Origin: Hydrangea macrophylla
Taxonomy: Eukaryota > Streptophyta > Magnoliopsida > Cornales > Hydrangeaceae
Assembly: GCA_033977485.1 (NCBI GenBank)
Contig: CM066998.1
Coordinates: 30,567,501-30,631,500, forward strand
Reading direction: 5' to 3'
Length of the DNA: 64,000 nt
Shown here: positions 31,151 through 44,403 of the stretch, piece by piece
Layout of the letters: every line of letters begins with the position of its first letter
Numbering within the stretch: the stretch's first letter is position 1
Notes under the pieces: model-generated
What the model saw: only the letters and a program-made list of their open reading frames with translations
Told to the model about the DNA's origin: nothing
Databases searched by the model: none
Position numbers and translations under genes: made by a program

Positions 31151-33569
31151 AGCCTTTCCTATACCTTTCGACGAGCCTATTGATAGATGTATTCTCGAGT
31201 TCTCTTTTGGTGATTGGACGTTAAGCTGCGAGCACGAGTTTTGGACATAGAAATTTTTTCAAGTTTTTTAAAATAAGCCTTATGATTTCCTCACGCAAGG
31301 AATCGCGCGCGCGATGGGTCGCTTCAATGACCCATGCGTGTGAAGGAGGGATTTTTGTGTTTTTCTCTTTTGTTTCTTCTTCTCACTCCCAACCCTTACT
31401 TTTATGTTTTTCTATTTTCTGTTTACTCTCTTAGGCCCCTTTTAGATCGTGTCCTTCTTTGTTTTGATACTTCTATTTGTGCTTGTTCTTTTTTATTTTC
31501 GTTGAGTCTTTCGGTTTTAGTTTAGTTTCTCAAGGAGTATGCCATGATCTGCATTACATATATATATATATTTTTTTTGATTAGTTATCATTGTTCTTTT
31601 GTTTGTTTATTTTCTTTTGTCAAGCATTGACAGGTGAATCAGTGGCTCCATTTGGAGCAATTAAACTTTATTGCCATATTCATGTATGTTCACCTGGTTT
31701 ATGATTGTCGAGATCAAGGTAATGTCATTCCTTCATTATGTACTCTCCTTTCTTTCATTATATTGTTTCATTGGGGCCAATGAAAGGTTTAGGTTTGGGG
31801 TATGCACTCACATGCACATTATTATGCACCGATTTTTCAAAAAATGTTGATACTTGTACTTATATAAATGATGTTACTAATGTTTTTGCAATCTCGAGTC
31901 GATACTTCTAGTTATGTAACTTGGATTGTTATAGAATGGTAAACATAAGAAGATGTGGTTAAACATTTGCTGAGTCATGATGCAACATTTAGGTTATGTA
32001 TCTTTCAAATCATAATTTTATATCATAGATTAGCACACAAACTTATGCACTACACATAGTCACTTGAATACATGTTTGATGTGAACTACAATATGATTCG
32101 AATTTCTAGATAATGCATAGTGTGGAGACTAAATCCGGTGAGCTTTTGAGCCTACCTTTTCTTTTTAGAGGGTTATAAATACATTTTGTGTTTATCGAAT
32201 TTCATTTGAATAGTGCATCTACTCGTTGTTTAGTCTCATTATTCTTGTTTTGATTGATAGTCAAGTTAAAAAATTTGTTACCATGCTATATAATCTTCTA
32301 TTGTAAACGTTGAAGAACCATATCACCCTAGGATATGATTTTAGGCCTTCTTTTTTCCCACCCTTTTGACCTTTGACCTATCTAGATAAATGATTAAATT
32401 TCCTTAGTTCGCCCCTTTGAGCCTTTAAAGTGCCTCTCTTTCTTTAATCACCATGATCCTTTTTATACTATAAGTTGGGTAACTTGGAGTTTCCCACTAA
32501 GAGAATGATCAACTTTTAGTATTGATAAGGCGATGTGTTGATTAAGACAAAGAAGAAAACAAGATGATGTTTGGGGTTGTTGCCTTAGTATTCAATGAAT
32601 ATTCGTTTCAAAATCAACGAAAAAGAAATGAAAAAGGTTAGAAGAAGAAGAAGAAAAAAAAAAGAAGAGGAGGGAAATTAAAAAGAAAAATGAAAGAAGA
32701 GAATGAAAAGATGAAAGTTGGTAGAAAAGATGATGAAAGAAATTGAACATGCCTTACGATGACATTTTAAAGATTACTTAATGAATCTTTTCTATCCTTT
32801 TTCATTGTCTGAGCCACCTTACAACCTTTGAAAAGGCCTATTTGATCCTAGAAAATATGGTTTGGATATGTAAACGATGGGATGGGGATTAAAACATGGT
32901 AACAATTAATTGTTCTTGACTGTTTACGTCCTATCCATGAGACTACTATTCTTTCGTGCCATGCGTCTTTTTCGAGTCATATGCGAGCATTTCTTATTTT
33001 GAAAACATATTTCCTTTGCTCCCATATATTAGAAAAATTACACATGTTCTGAACATTTTATTTTAGAGTGTAATTAACATTGTGAGATTTGTAGTTGAAG
33101 CATAATTGGATGGTTATCCAAGTTATATTCTAAGTTCATGACATGCGCGTGTTCATTTGACTACCACATCACACGTACAATTTTATGAGAAACTCTATCA
33201 ATTTATATGATGCATGTGCTTGGGATAATTTTTCATGTCGTAGGTGGATGTTTTGTTCCGTTTTTTCATGTTCGTTATTCTATTTCAAATCATTTTTTAT
33301 AATAATGAGTATTGAATGTTATGTTTTTCATTTTTGTTTTAAAAAACTTTTTTTAAATGTAAAATGAAATAAAGATGGTTGTTAGTGTCTTATTCGACGA
33401 AAACCCTCACGAGACCTCACTCGTCCTACTAGGAACACCTAGGGGTTTAAAAGGCTTGCTGCATGTGCTAAATGCAATAGTGAGTTAGGATTTTTTTAAG
33501 TATAAGAGTATTTATTTTAATGTTTTTCTTTACTTGAGGACTAGCAAAGTGTAGATTTGTGGGTGCGAT
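31151..33569 (+). mobile_element. Athila-type non-coding tail (degenerate copy 3a)
   Basis: No ORF. From about 31770 it parallels 48070-49909: TTGGGGCCAATG with GTTTGGGG (31771-31800), a GTGAGCTTTTGAGCC segment (32138), a purine-rich stretch (32640-32740) and the hairpin block (33402-33478). It ends at the LTR-like repeat at 33570. A short inverted repeat (ATGGGTC/GACCCAT) lies at 31314-31335. Confidence 0.6.
33402..33478 (+). ncRNA. Three-hairpin block, copy 3a
   Basis: Stems ACGAG/CTCGT, CTAGG/CCTAG and TGCAT/ATGCA with loops ACCTCA, AACA and GTGCTAA; it lies 92 bp before the LTR. Confidence 0.5.
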
Positions 33570-35010
33570 TGATGATGAATAGTTCCCGGTTTATAGTCCT
33601 AAAGATACGCTTTGTTAGACCACTTCATTTAGTTATTAAGTATTTTTAATATGTATTCTATGTTTTGTAGGTTTTGGAGTTTTAACTTGAAAATGCACTA
33701 AAATTCTATGTTTAGTGGCTTTAGAAGAAATTATGTGCTCAAAAGGTGATTCTAGAGAAATCTGGAGACTGTAGCAGCCTCGGTATATGGCATTTTTGAT
33801 AAAGAATACTTTGGATTTAAGAAATTTCTCTAGATATAAAATGTAGATCTTTGAGTTACGCATGCATGGCCATAAATGGAGAGTCAATCCGAGGTCCGAG
33901 CAAAACATTATTGTAATTCTACGAAAATTGCACAGAGTAGTAAAAAGTACCTCGCGCAAGCGGGCCGCACGAGCGACCTTCTTTTTTACCAAAACAAATG
34001 CGTATTTCATCAAATTAGAGCGCCTAGCGAAGGTGGTATGTGCATACGATGTCAAGAAACGTAAAAACAACAGTTTTACTACGATTAGGTTTAGGAAAGC
34101 CTCCAAAACTTGTTCCAAATATATATATATATACATATATATAATCTTTTAAGTAAAATTGGGGGTTGCATAATATTATACACATCCTTTTACAACTAAA
34201 ACTTCAGCTATTGTAGGGAGAAAAAGAAGAAGACCAAGGAATCCCATGGCCTCCTCCATCAACCTCTTGCCAATCTTCGATTCTATGGCCACCTAGACAA
34301 ATATCTATGGTTTCAATGAAACCCTAGCCAAGTAATAGGGTGTTATTTATATTTTTCTTTTATATTTATTATGTATGGATGATGATTACATGTTTCGAGA
34401 ATTTTGAATAATAAAATCATACTTCTATTGACTAAATCATTGCTTTCAAAGTTTATTCTTGTCTTAGATCTATTTTGAATGTGATGTGCTCAATGATCTA
34501 TATTTGCTATGCTTGTATAGATGATTTACATTTAATGGTGATTATTTGAATTGTGACATCAAGTAGTTGAATAGTTCATGCCTAAGGAAGACGGAGTATG
34601 CCGCAACCCTAGTTTAGTGTGAGATACTCCGTGCAAACTGAAGATGAATTAGGCTGATGCTTGAATTGTAGTTATCTTCTTGACGAAGGAAGTGGGCTTG
34701 TATCTACAATTCCCCATTATCATCCAATGTAATAAGCTAATTGAATGCATAGATATCATTATTATTAAGCTAGTGGTGGATTTGCAATCCTAGATTCAAT
34801 ACACATATTTATCAAAACAACTTTTAATCTCTTTCATAGTTAGATTTATTTCCTTAGTTTCTTAGTTTAATTAAAATCAAAATTAAAATTCTATTTTCTT
34901 AGTTAACTAGGTTTAGGTTGTAAAAGTAAAGTGCTTTAGTATTTCTATCTCTGTGGGTTCGACCTCTTTTAAAGTAGGGTATACTTTTTATCTTGATTTT
35001 GACGAGATCA
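33570..35010 (+). repeat. Athila-type LTR A
   Basis: Starts TGATGATGAATAG after a G-rich tract and ends GAGATCA, followed by ATTTTTGGC, the first bases of an Athila primer-binding junction, which then breaks off. Inside, AAATGTAGATCTTTGAGTTACG and CAATCCGAGGTCCGAG match the element 4 LTR. A GC-rich segment (33949-33980) and a TATA stretch (34116-34141) mark the promoter. Confidence 0.65.
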
Positions 35011-36217
35011 ATTTTTGGCCTTTAACCTACCCACTAGAATAATTTTATATCCTTTATTAGCTCCTTGAGCCTTTAAATAAGCCATTTTCTTTGTTCACCC
35101 ATTATCCTACCCACTTCGATATGGAGTTCGCCAATGTATAAAAAATTTCCTAACCCATGTCCAAGAGTGGTTGAAAATGGTTGTCCAGAAGGAAATGGGG
35201 CTAATAGCAACTAGTAAAAATAGAGTATTGAGTAGTGTTGAAAAAAGTGATATGCATAAGTATATATCGAAAAAGATCAAAAAGAAGAAATAGTTGAATA
35301 CATGTGTTGAAAAAAAAGAAGAAAGAAAAAAAAGAATGAAGTAGAGAAAGAGAAATAAATAGTCATTGTAGTAAAAGCCTTGGTATTAGACGATACGGCC
35401 GTTCATAACCACTTTCGGACCCTTTGTTTATCCTGTACCCTTCTTTTCTTAAGCTTAAACCCTTGACCAATGTTTCATCCCAAATTGAAGTCCTATTTGA
35501 TCCTAGGAAAACATGATTTGAATGTGGAAACAATATGAAAGTGGAATAAAACATGGTAGTGATGATATTTACTTGACGTTCGATATCCTATCTGTGAGAC
35601 TATTATTCTTTCGTGTCATACGCTATGTTGTCATATGCAAAATTTATTTGTTTTGAAAATGATTATCTCTCTCTCATATACTCGAGTGATTACACCTGTT
35701 TTTGAGAAACTTCATTTTATAGTGTGATTAACAACGTGAGATTTGTAGTCGAAGCATTGCTAAACGATTATCCACGTTATATTTTAAGTTCATGATCAAT
35801 GCGTATCCACTTGATTACCACTCACACACATGGGAGTTTTTGATATACTCTATCGAATCTTTCAATATATGTGTTTAAAATATTTTCATGATTTGGGTGG
35901 ACGTATGATTGTGATACTCTTAATGATTTAGGTTTTATTTGAGATTCAGTTTTAGTAAGGATGATGCAGATGTTCAAATTTTGAATAAAGTTTTTCGTTT
36001 TACTGTAATAAAAATGGTTGTGGGTGACATGTTGACGAGAACCCTCACGAGACTTCACTCGTCTGACTAGGCATACCTAGGGGTTTAAAAGGCTTGTTGC
36101 ATGAGCTAAATGCAATCACGATCCATACGACAATGGAGTAGGATATGTCTTAGTAGTATAGTTTTGATTTTTATGTTCTTTTTGCTCAAGGACTAGCAAA
36201 ATATTGGTTTGGGGGTG
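35011..36217 (+). mobile_element. Athila-type tail, copy 3b, fused to a truncated primer-binding site
   Basis: ATTTTTGGC at 35011-35019 is followed directly by tail sequence (CTCCTTGAGCCTTTAAA resembles 32410-32430), so gag, pol and the 3' ORF are missing. It keeps a purine-rich tract (35270-35360), the hairpin block (36040-36116) and GGTTTGGGGGTG just before the next LTR. Confidence 0.6.
36040..36116 (+). ncRNA. Three-hairpin block, copy 3b
   Basis: Same stems as the other copies with loops ACTTCA, CATA and GAGCTAA; it lies 102 bp before LTR B. Confidence 0.5.
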
Positions 36218-37515
36218 TGATCGGGAGTGAACAGTTCCTATTTATACACCTTAATTCACAATTACTAGTATTTACTATATTGTTTTCTTGTACTTTTACT
36301 TCATTTTCCATTTTTGTCAGGTTTTAGAAGAAAGTGAGAGTTCTAGGCTATTCTTGGTGTGAAAACAAATTAGAAGGAGCAAAAAAAGCCACCTCGCTCA
36401 GGCGATTTACCAGCATCATGCTCGTGAGGCCCTCTCGCGCGACTTGTAGAAAAAAGTGAATCTGTGTATTTTAATGAGCTGAAGAACACTACAGGAACGA
36501 AGTTGCCTAATTACATCCAGAAAGTGAACTACAGTTGTTTTAGTCAGACTAGGTTTACAAAAGCCTTCACAATCCCTCTACAACTATATATACATCATTC
36601 TAATTCAATTTTGGGGGTTACACATCAGAATATACAACTTTTGGAGGCAGCTTAGGAGAAGGAAGCAAGAGAAGAGAAGATCTAGCTTGAAGGTCTCTAA
36701 TGGCGATAATCATCTCCATCTTCATATTTTCATCAACTATGCGCAACTAAACACCCAGTCTAGGGTTTTAATGAAACCCTAGCCATGTAAAGGGGAATTT
36801 CTGTGCTTCACTTCTTTAGGATTTTATGTATTTGGATAGTGATTGTATTTTTGAGGATTATGAATATATAATCGATTCTGAATGTTAATAATCAATAATA
36901 TTTTGGGTTTACTCTTATCTTAGATTCTCCCTTGTATTTATTGAACCCTATTTTCCTTGATTTTTGTGATTGATAGTAGTATTTACATACAATAGTGCTT
37001 ATTTGATTGTGATGTTTACATCTTTTGTGATTCATGCTTAGGGAAGATGGGTTGTGCTATACCCTAGTTATAGGTAGATAATTCATGCCAACCGAAGATA
37101 AGTTATGCTTAGATTGAACTAGTGATATCTTCTTGTCGATACTACCAAGCTTGTAGCTACGGTAGATCATAACTGTCCAATCATAGACCTTAAAGTAGGA
37201 AGTATAGACCCCCGATGCATGGTTAGTGGTGGATTTATAACTCTAGATCTCGTTCATGCATATTTAAAACAACTTTAAATATTGCACTCATTTACTTAGT
37301 TTTAATTTTAATATCTTTATAGTTTCATAATTTAGTTCAAAGTAGTAGTTCAATTCAAAAAATTAATCAAACTTTCATTTTTCTATAACCAAATAGATCT
37401 AGGTTTTATTAATTAAAGAACAGAAATAAATACTCTCTGTGGGTTCGACCTTTACTTCCACACTGCAAATCTTTTAAAGTAAAGCATACTTTTTATCTTG
37501 ATTTTGACAAGATCA
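36218..37515 (+). repeat. Athila-type LTR B
   Basis: Starts TGATCGGGAGTGAACAG and ends CAAGATCA. It shares with LTR A the AATGAAACCCTAGCCA phrase, CTCTGTGGGTTCGACCT and TACTTTTTATCTTGATTTTGA, but is otherwise well diverged. A TATA stretch lies near 36584 and a GC-rich segment at 36391-36442. It abuts a Mutator-like repeat arm. Confidence 0.6.
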
Positions 37516-37684
37516 GCTGTTATGAAGACATGGGGGTAATTTGGTCATTTTAGCTTGCTTCGTTAGCAAATTTTAATTGTTACACTTTAGTCCGAACCAT
37601 AGGGGATATTAGTGCCAAAATTTAAAATACATGGGGGTAAGTGCAAATCAGCCAAACCACAAGGGGTGGAAGTGTATTTAACCC
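37516..37684. mobile_element. One arm of a Mutator-like foldback element
   Basis: Matches the right arm of the copy at 38288-38790 (CACTTTAGTCCGAACCA-like, then GCCAAAATTTAAA and GTGTATTTAACCC). Its partner arm is not next to it; the inner side ends at LTR B. Confidence 0.7.
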
Positions 37685-38287
37685 AAGCTTTTTTTTTTTT
37701 TCATAAGCCCTAAGAAATTGATGCATTTTTCGAGCCGAAAAGTGTGTAATCGTAGTCTTTCTTCCATATCTGCAAATGCTTCAATAATCAGCCAAAATTT
37801 GGTATGGTCGTCTTTGAGTTCTTCGCTAGTTGCTAAGACCCTCAAGTGTGATCAACAACTCAAGAAGAACAATGGTGTAGACCACCAGTTTCACCGCCGC
37901 CATCGTTGGAGAGCGAGAGCGTAACGGAGAGAGAACTTATTTTTTGATTTTTTTTGGTCAAACTAGCATGGGTTTAGGGATGAAGAGACTAGTTATATGC
38001 CTTCCATGTTTGAATGGAATTTTCTTTAAATAGATACACTAATACGCAAGTGTTTATAGGGATATTTTTAACCTAAAAATATAGGATAATTAAGGACTCT
38101 TAACTACAAATGTTAGTAGGGAGCTCTGATTGACATGAAAGTATATTAAAATTTCCTTTATGCTAAATAACCCAAAAATATTTGGTGAGCGCATTTAACA
38201 ACTCCGTATATTTTATACACAAACATAAAGTTGTTGGAACTTGACAATTATTACCTTCATACGTTTCATACTTCACAATTATTTTTA
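37685..38287. other. Unassigned sequence between foldback copies
   Basis: A T-rich run (37690-37702) and a short open stretch (37718-37924) without recognisable similarity. Nothing else seen. Confidence 0.4.
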
Positions 38288-38790
38288 GGGTTAAATATAC
38301 TTACACCCCTACGGTTTGGCTGATTTGAACTTACCACCCTGTGGTTTAAATTTTGGCACTAATATCCCTTGTGATTCGGACTGAAGTGCAACCATTAAAA
38401 TTTGCTAATGGAGTAAGCTAAAATGACAAAATTACCACCAATTCTTCATAAAAATGTTAAGAACAAAATTTGTTTACAGAGAAACATGTGATTTTGAATT
38501 GGGTGAGAAATAATCTTTGACATTTTTTAGAATTTTCTTGGTATAACTCATGTGCTTGACCTAAAGTAAATGATTTATGACTTAATTTCCTTTTAATATG
38601 ACTTTTAGGGGCAAAATAGTCAATTTACCCTTCAAATTAGGCCTCCCAAATTTAAAATCGTTAATTTGGATGTGAAAAGTCACGGTTGCACTTTAGTCCA
38701 AACCACAAGGGTCATTAGTGCCAAAATTTAAAGCACAAGGGGGCAAGTGCAAATCGGCCAAACCACAGGAGGTGTAAGTGTATTTAACCC
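38288..38790. mobile_element. Complete 503-bp foldback element, Mutator-like, non-autonomous
   Basis: Long terminal inverted repeats of about 150 bp (GGGTTAAATATACTTACACC at the left; GTGTAAGTGTATTTAACCC at the right), a unique middle of about 170 bp and no ORF. Flanks TTATTTTTA (38279-38287) and TTGTTTTTA (38791-38799) match at eight of nine bases, a 9-bp target duplication as made by Mutator-like transposases. Confidence 0.8.
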
Positions 38791-38799
38791 TTGTTTTTA

Positions 38800-40259
38800 C
38801 CGTCTGAGTTATAGCTAGTTTCTGAGTTAATACTCTTAATTAGTTGTGTGGTAAGAAAACTATAATTATAAGAATGAGGGCATGCCAGACAAAACTCCTC
38901 TTAGATTATGAACAATTTGACTAAATCAATCAATTAGAGAGAAAGAGGAACGAAATCTCTCCAAATGAGTTCTACTTGCTTTAACCAAAGATCAAACACT
39001 TTAAATGTGAGAAATACCGAGAATGGTCAAAGAAATAATAGAAAGAAATTTCTATTAAATCTCTAGGAACAAGGTTTAATCAAAAGTAAGAATTCACCTT
39101 TTGACTAGAATTGAGCTATTCATATACTTTTAAAACAGGTAAGTAAATTGGAATTGAAATTGACAAAGGAAAGGAAATAGCAGTGCGAAATACATAAATA
39201 TGTTAAGTGTTTTTGCTTGATCGGAGATCCTTTTTCTCCACCATTCTTTGTCTTTAGATAGATTACAGTGATAACCGCTACCCAGCAGTTGGCAAAACCA
39301 TCCACTATATCCATGATTTGGGCATAGTGGGTCCTTGTCCAAAATGATCTTCACTTTACACGTGTCATTGGCCTGCATCGAAATCACTAGATTATGGCGT
39401 TCTTTACATTGAATCAGCTTGCCTTTCCCATCAGTCTGCTTTCACATCCACTCCACGTGCAAAACCCAATTGATTTAGTGTGTCCATTTTAATTTTTATT
39501 TTATAGTGCAAACAATGCCCCCCAACATCCCTTTTAAGTAAAAGATTTAAGAAATCAAAACTTAAAGGGATGTAGCTCCAAACGAAATAACCCCATTAAA
39601 AGAAGTCATCCTCCCTTTTCCTCTTCATAATTTCCATTTTTGGAATTAGTGATGTGGCAGCTCAAGAGTAAAGGTAGTGTTCTCGAAAAGACACTGACTT
39701 GACTTCTTATTAATGTTGTGCTTTGCACTGGTGTCTCACCTCCATCCCTATTCTTAGGGAATTCTAATTTGAAACCAACACTATTCTAGGAAAGATTCAA
39801 TTTAAATCAAATTCCAACTTCAAAACTCTTATGTTTCTCCTTATACTTCTTTTATTTAATTTTCTCCCCACTCCTTTTGGCATCACAACTCTTGTCATTG
39901 TCTTACAAATCCTTTAACATGTTCTGCGTCTCCAAGCTCTTTAAGATCTAGCTTCAATGGCTAAAATCCCACTTGAATCAACTTCATCCCCCTATATAAA
40001 GAAGATGTCCACTGACCCTACATCACAAGCTCAAGAAACCCTGAAGAAATTTTAAAGCACCACTTTTTAGGGCGTAAGTCTGCAGGTATTAGAACCTTCT
40101 CTTGACTTTACCTCTCTCATTCTTGGTCCGAGTGTTGCTCAAGAGTTTATTCTTCCTATAGTTTTCAAACATTTCCCAAAGAATGGTCCATTCCTATCTG
40201 AGCATCCTCATCCTCCACACCATAGATGAAGCAATAGTCATGATATACTCTTTTGGCCT
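38800..40259. other. Unassigned region upstream of the PMD-type pseudogene
   Basis: No supported ORF. A TATA-like CCTATATAAAGAAG lies at 39991-40004, about 300 bp before the first recognisable PMD sequence, with a possible splice region (GTAAGTCTGCAG, 40075-40086). The rest shows nothing I can name. Confidence 0.35.
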
Positions 40260-42364
40260 TCCAAACCTCTACTGAAATGGCTAACTTAGGTGGATAGAGT
40301 CGCTCCTCTCAAACTAAATAATGGAAAATACAAAACATCCCTGACCTGATTCAATTATCTACACAGCCCCTGCCTATGAACATCCCTCTTCTGTTCTCTA
40401 CTTTAGTTTTTTGTCCATGTCTACTAATTCCTTTCACTTCCCTTATGGGATGATGTCTCTCACCCTTTTGGATCTGGCTACCTTGATTGGGGTGAGGCCA
40501 TATGGTGATCGTATTATTGCCCTGTTATCCTAGCAGACCTGCTCTATTTTTCCCATTACTGCTGGGTTTAAGAAAAATACCAGCTATCAGTCTTTCATTC
40601 TGGGACATAAGAAGGTTGATGGACCTCTGACTAATGCTGAGTATCTTGCTTTTCTTTCTTGTTTAGCCAATACTTGACTTGTCTACTCTCTTTTAAGATT
40701 GTTAAATCTGATCTGCCCCTGACCTTAGCCTTGTTTTCTGGCCAAGTTCTCGCCTTAGGCCCTTTCCTTCTTACCTAGATATATAGGGATTGTTTAGTAA
40801 CTTGGATACTTGGGGTGACCTATTATAGATCTTACAATTATAGCTTCACGTATACTTCTCTAAGATTAGCCCTTCTTGCACCACTGTGTCTGACCCCTCT
40901 ATTTATGGCCAGAATATGGCCATATTCTCTTCTAACCCCTATAGGTTCTCTAACTATTTAAGTTTGTTCTTCTCCCTTAGAACTACACCTCCTTTTAGGT
41001 TCTTGGCCTATCATCCTCCTTTCTATGGGCCAGTTTGGTTTAAAACCTCTTTCTTTGAGCTGAATAGTTACCCTAAAATATGGGCATACGATCTCACTTC
41101 TTGAGACTTTCATCACCGCATGATGAAAAAGAGATTATGTAATAACCAATACGGCATGGAATCAATTTTCCAAATTATTATGCCTGCCAATTTGGTTTGA
41201 CCCAAGCTCTTCCTTACCCCAACTTTTCATCAATCAATCCAGATGTTTTATCCACACTATTTTTAAGACTTATAAGACAGTCTAGCAAGTGGACAAACTT
41301 GACAAGCTTTCCTCGAATGCTTTGAGTTTCATCCTTTCTCTCCCCATCCAACTTTTACTCCCTCCTTTGATACATTCTGGCTCGAGCATTTTGATCATTG
41401 CTTCCTTGATTATGCAGCTCTACTAAATGCATTGTCTCCACTGCCACCATCACCAACAACTAATCCCTCTGTTGTTTAGATTGTAGGTAAATGGAAAAAA
41501 GAACCAAGGTATGGATCCTGACATTAAAGCAGACTATGGCTCCATCGTAAAGTTTGAATAGTTTTACAAATTAAAATGGAATCCTCAAAAACCCTTTGAG
41601 TCAATCTCGGAGACACATCGAATCCGAATCAGACTAAAAAGGGAAAGGGTAGAAAAGAAAGCCCAAGAATATAGGAAAAATCATGGAAAACCCCAAATTG
41701 GAAGCAGCTCTATGCTTCTGTTGAAAATTGGGTCAGGAGGACATGCCTTTTCCCACCCCTGGCTGAATACAGGATCACAGAACTAGTAGTCCAGACTGAC
41801 GCGTCTACGGGAGTCACCATGCCCAGCTATCAGTCTGGCATTCCCCTGACTCCCATATTTAGAGGTGTTCCCCTGTCTAGTCATCAGACTGCTTGAGCAT
41901 CTCCCAGACCAAGTGGTCAGTCTCGAGACCCATTGGATAGCTTGGTGTTAGGACTGATTGACTTATTTTTCCTTTTTATGACTAAACTTATTCAATTATT
42001 TTCTTTTCTTTTGGTCAGGTCCTTCCAAGCCTTTCATTGCTATTCAAGCTGAAAAGATGGTTGCTCAAGCAAAGGTTTCCACCTTAACTCCAATTCGGCG
42101 CAATTCCAGGGACACCAAACATCCTGATTATAAAGAGATGGCCAAGAAACCCACCTTGGAACAGACTACCAAAGATCATCCAATCCAGTTGGAAGAAGAA
42201 GAAGAAGAAACTGAACCCACTCTCTAATAATAAAACTCCCTAGGCAGCAAAGAAAGTCAGAAAAGCCCGTGCTCAGAAACAACTACATGATGAGCTAGCC
42301 TTAAGTGCTTCTGCAGCATATTCTAAATTAGCTCATCAATCTGATGCTGTGAAAACTCTTGGGA
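40260..42364 (+). pseudogene. PMD-type gene remnant, 5' part
   Basis: Recognisable in pieces over all three frames: a WIxxVAPLKLNN-like stretch near 40295, then FHFPYGMMSLTLLDLATL (about 40434-40487), GVRPYGDRIIALLS, and SFILGHKKVDGPLTNAEYLA (about 40590-40650). This is the order of motifs in PMD (aminotransferase-like) proteins of plant transposons and is quite different from the PMD gene at 334-2505. Many stops follow. From 42050 a Lys/Glu-rich end is open (EEEEEETEPTL), and AQKQLHDELALSAS continues to the insertion point. The gene is cut at 42365-42369 by element 5 and continues at 62937. Confidence 0.6.
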
Positions 42365-42369
42365 TTTTT

Positions 42370-44403
42370 TATAACACCCATAATTGTGTTATTGCGTTTC
42401 AATACATGGGCATGCATGATAATGTGTTGTGATGTGCATTTTGGCACATGTGTGAGTAAGTTTTGAATCACGAGTCAATTTGGGTGTCTGTGTAAGAGAA
42501 CCCTTTGAGACTGTGTTAAATGATGTTTTGTTATTGTCAGGGGCATATCCAGAAATCTTATCCAGTGGGTACCAATTAGGGACTCAGGCTATACGGGGGT
42601 TCGAGGGCAGCGATCTCGAGGCAATTTTCTTTTTTGTTTCCTTAACCATAATTATGTGTAGAATTGATTTTATGTCCAAAGTTTTCTAACACCATAATAC
42701 AATTTTTAATATAACCTTTTTATTTAAAACTTTTAGTAGTTTTTGGGCATATTTTCATTGAAGTTGTACATGATCAAATGAACTAAAAAAAATGCAAAGC
42801 TAAAACTTTTCATTGATAGAACTTGATTGGGTTATCAAGCAATCCCTTAGGTATGTTTGATAAATCTAAAAATTAAGTACTGGAAGTTAAGTGTTTCATT
42901 TTAAGTACTGAAAATTTTAAGCAATTAAATTTGAAAAACTAAAAATAGTGTTTCAAGTATTGAAATAGACATTCAACAGTGAGTATTTTCGGTAGATAGA
43001 TAGATAGTGAGATCTCCTAAGCAATATTTATAAAATAAAAGGGCTGAAAACCTAATAAATTTTTCAAAAAAAAAAGAAAAAAGAAAACAAAAAAGGGAGT
43101 CGAGAGAATCGAACCCAAGCCCTTTGGGTTGAATGCAATGTAACCAACCACTAGGTCAACAATCTCTTCCATAACCTAAATGTAGAAAAATTTATAATGT
43201 ACAAGTTCAGTGGGTACCATGGTACCCACTCGTTCCCATGTAGCTACGCCCCTGGTTGTTGTGACGTCTCTCTGAGATTGAGACTGTCATTGTGGAATAC
43301 CTTAAAATACTTATCTAGAAATAAATGTTTATCTATGTATTTCACTATCTGTATTATTTTCCGATTTAGAATATATTTTTGTTGTTAATTTTAGCATCCT
43401 TGTGAGGACGAATTAACATGCTACTAATTTGGTAGGCTAATTATCAATTTTGTAAAATCACGTGAGACTGTGTTTTAGTAACAAACAGAACTTAGGTTAA
43501 AACTTTTATAGTTTTTAGTTTTCACTCGTGAAGCTTTGAATTAGTCGTGGTAGAAGTTTCAGAGAATAATTATAAGTTTTGAGAACTTGTGGGGAGGTAA
43601 ACGTAATTTCTGAGAGTCGTGCCTATACATAGAAACTCATGAGATATTTTCATTAGTTAACCTAATCTTAGAAAGTCAAGAGAGAGCAGATTTGGGGATT
43701 TGGTTGCTTAGAGCTTTTCGGCACAAATCGATGATCTTCTGTCCGTTTGTTTTTCCCCATATTTCATATTCGAACTTCTTGAGGTAAGGGCTTCATTTTG
43801 ACATCCGTTAGGCCTTATTTGGCTAAGTTTTTTGAAAAGTCATTTTCTAGAATTTTCATAAAACATTGATAATCGAATTTTGATCGATAGGAATCGTAGT
43901 AGACGGACTTCTACACGATCCATATGCTCGGGTTTTATTTGGATTGAATTCTTAGAGCGTTATTTGGAGGTGAGTGATTCAATTATATGTTTTGGAATGA
44001 TTTCCTGACATGTATTTATATTTTGTATGAAAAGCATGTATTAGATTATAGATATATATTGTTTAGTTCATATTGGGTATCTATATTAATAAGTAGGCCC
44101 AATTGTACAGTGAAATGTTTTGATTATGTCGATAGCATGGTGAAATGAATTTGAGAATGTTTTGTTGCTATTTAGGTCAAAGGAGTGCGTGTATCAAGCC
44201 ATCGTTGTGGAGCCATTATAGGTATAAGGTCGCATGTTTGAAGAAAAGAAATGTGGGTCTTACCTTTTCGTGTGGACTTATTGGCAAGGAGTCACAGAGT
44301 AGGAGTGTGGAACGTACACGTGGGATCTCCGTAGACTAGTATGAAATGTAGAGATGTGAATGCGACCATGTTTATCATCCATGTGCATTTGTTGTTTTAT
44401 TCA
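42370..44403 (+). repeat. 5' LTR of element 5, first part (contains the hAT element)
   Basis: Aligns with 60838-62143 apart from the hAT insertion. A degraded TATA stretch (GCCTATACATAGAAAC, 43621-43636) corresponds to GCCTATATATAGAAAC in the 3' LTR. Confidence 0.85.
42538..43254. mobile_element. Non-autonomous hAT element (717 bp)
   Basis: Ends CAGGGGC and GCCCCTG, with further imperfect inverted sequence (GTGGGTACC on both sides). Flanks GTTATTGT (42530-42537) and GTTGTTGT (43255-43262) form an 8-bp target duplication with one mismatch. The 3' LTR of element 5 lacks it (TGATGTTTTGTTGTGATG at 60988), an empty-site control. There is no transposase ORF. Confidence 0.85.

Noticed and set aside
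39120..39387. Minus-strand Cys-containing open stretch (CPNHGYSGWFC) as a zinc-finger or small peptide gene
   Set aside because: No start context, homologue or flanking signal recognised; short enough to arise by chance.
43090..43180. tRNA-like sequence inside the hAT element (reverse complement of GGGTTCGATTCTC)
   Set aside because: Only a B-box-like match; no A box, acceptor stem or cloverleaf could be made out.
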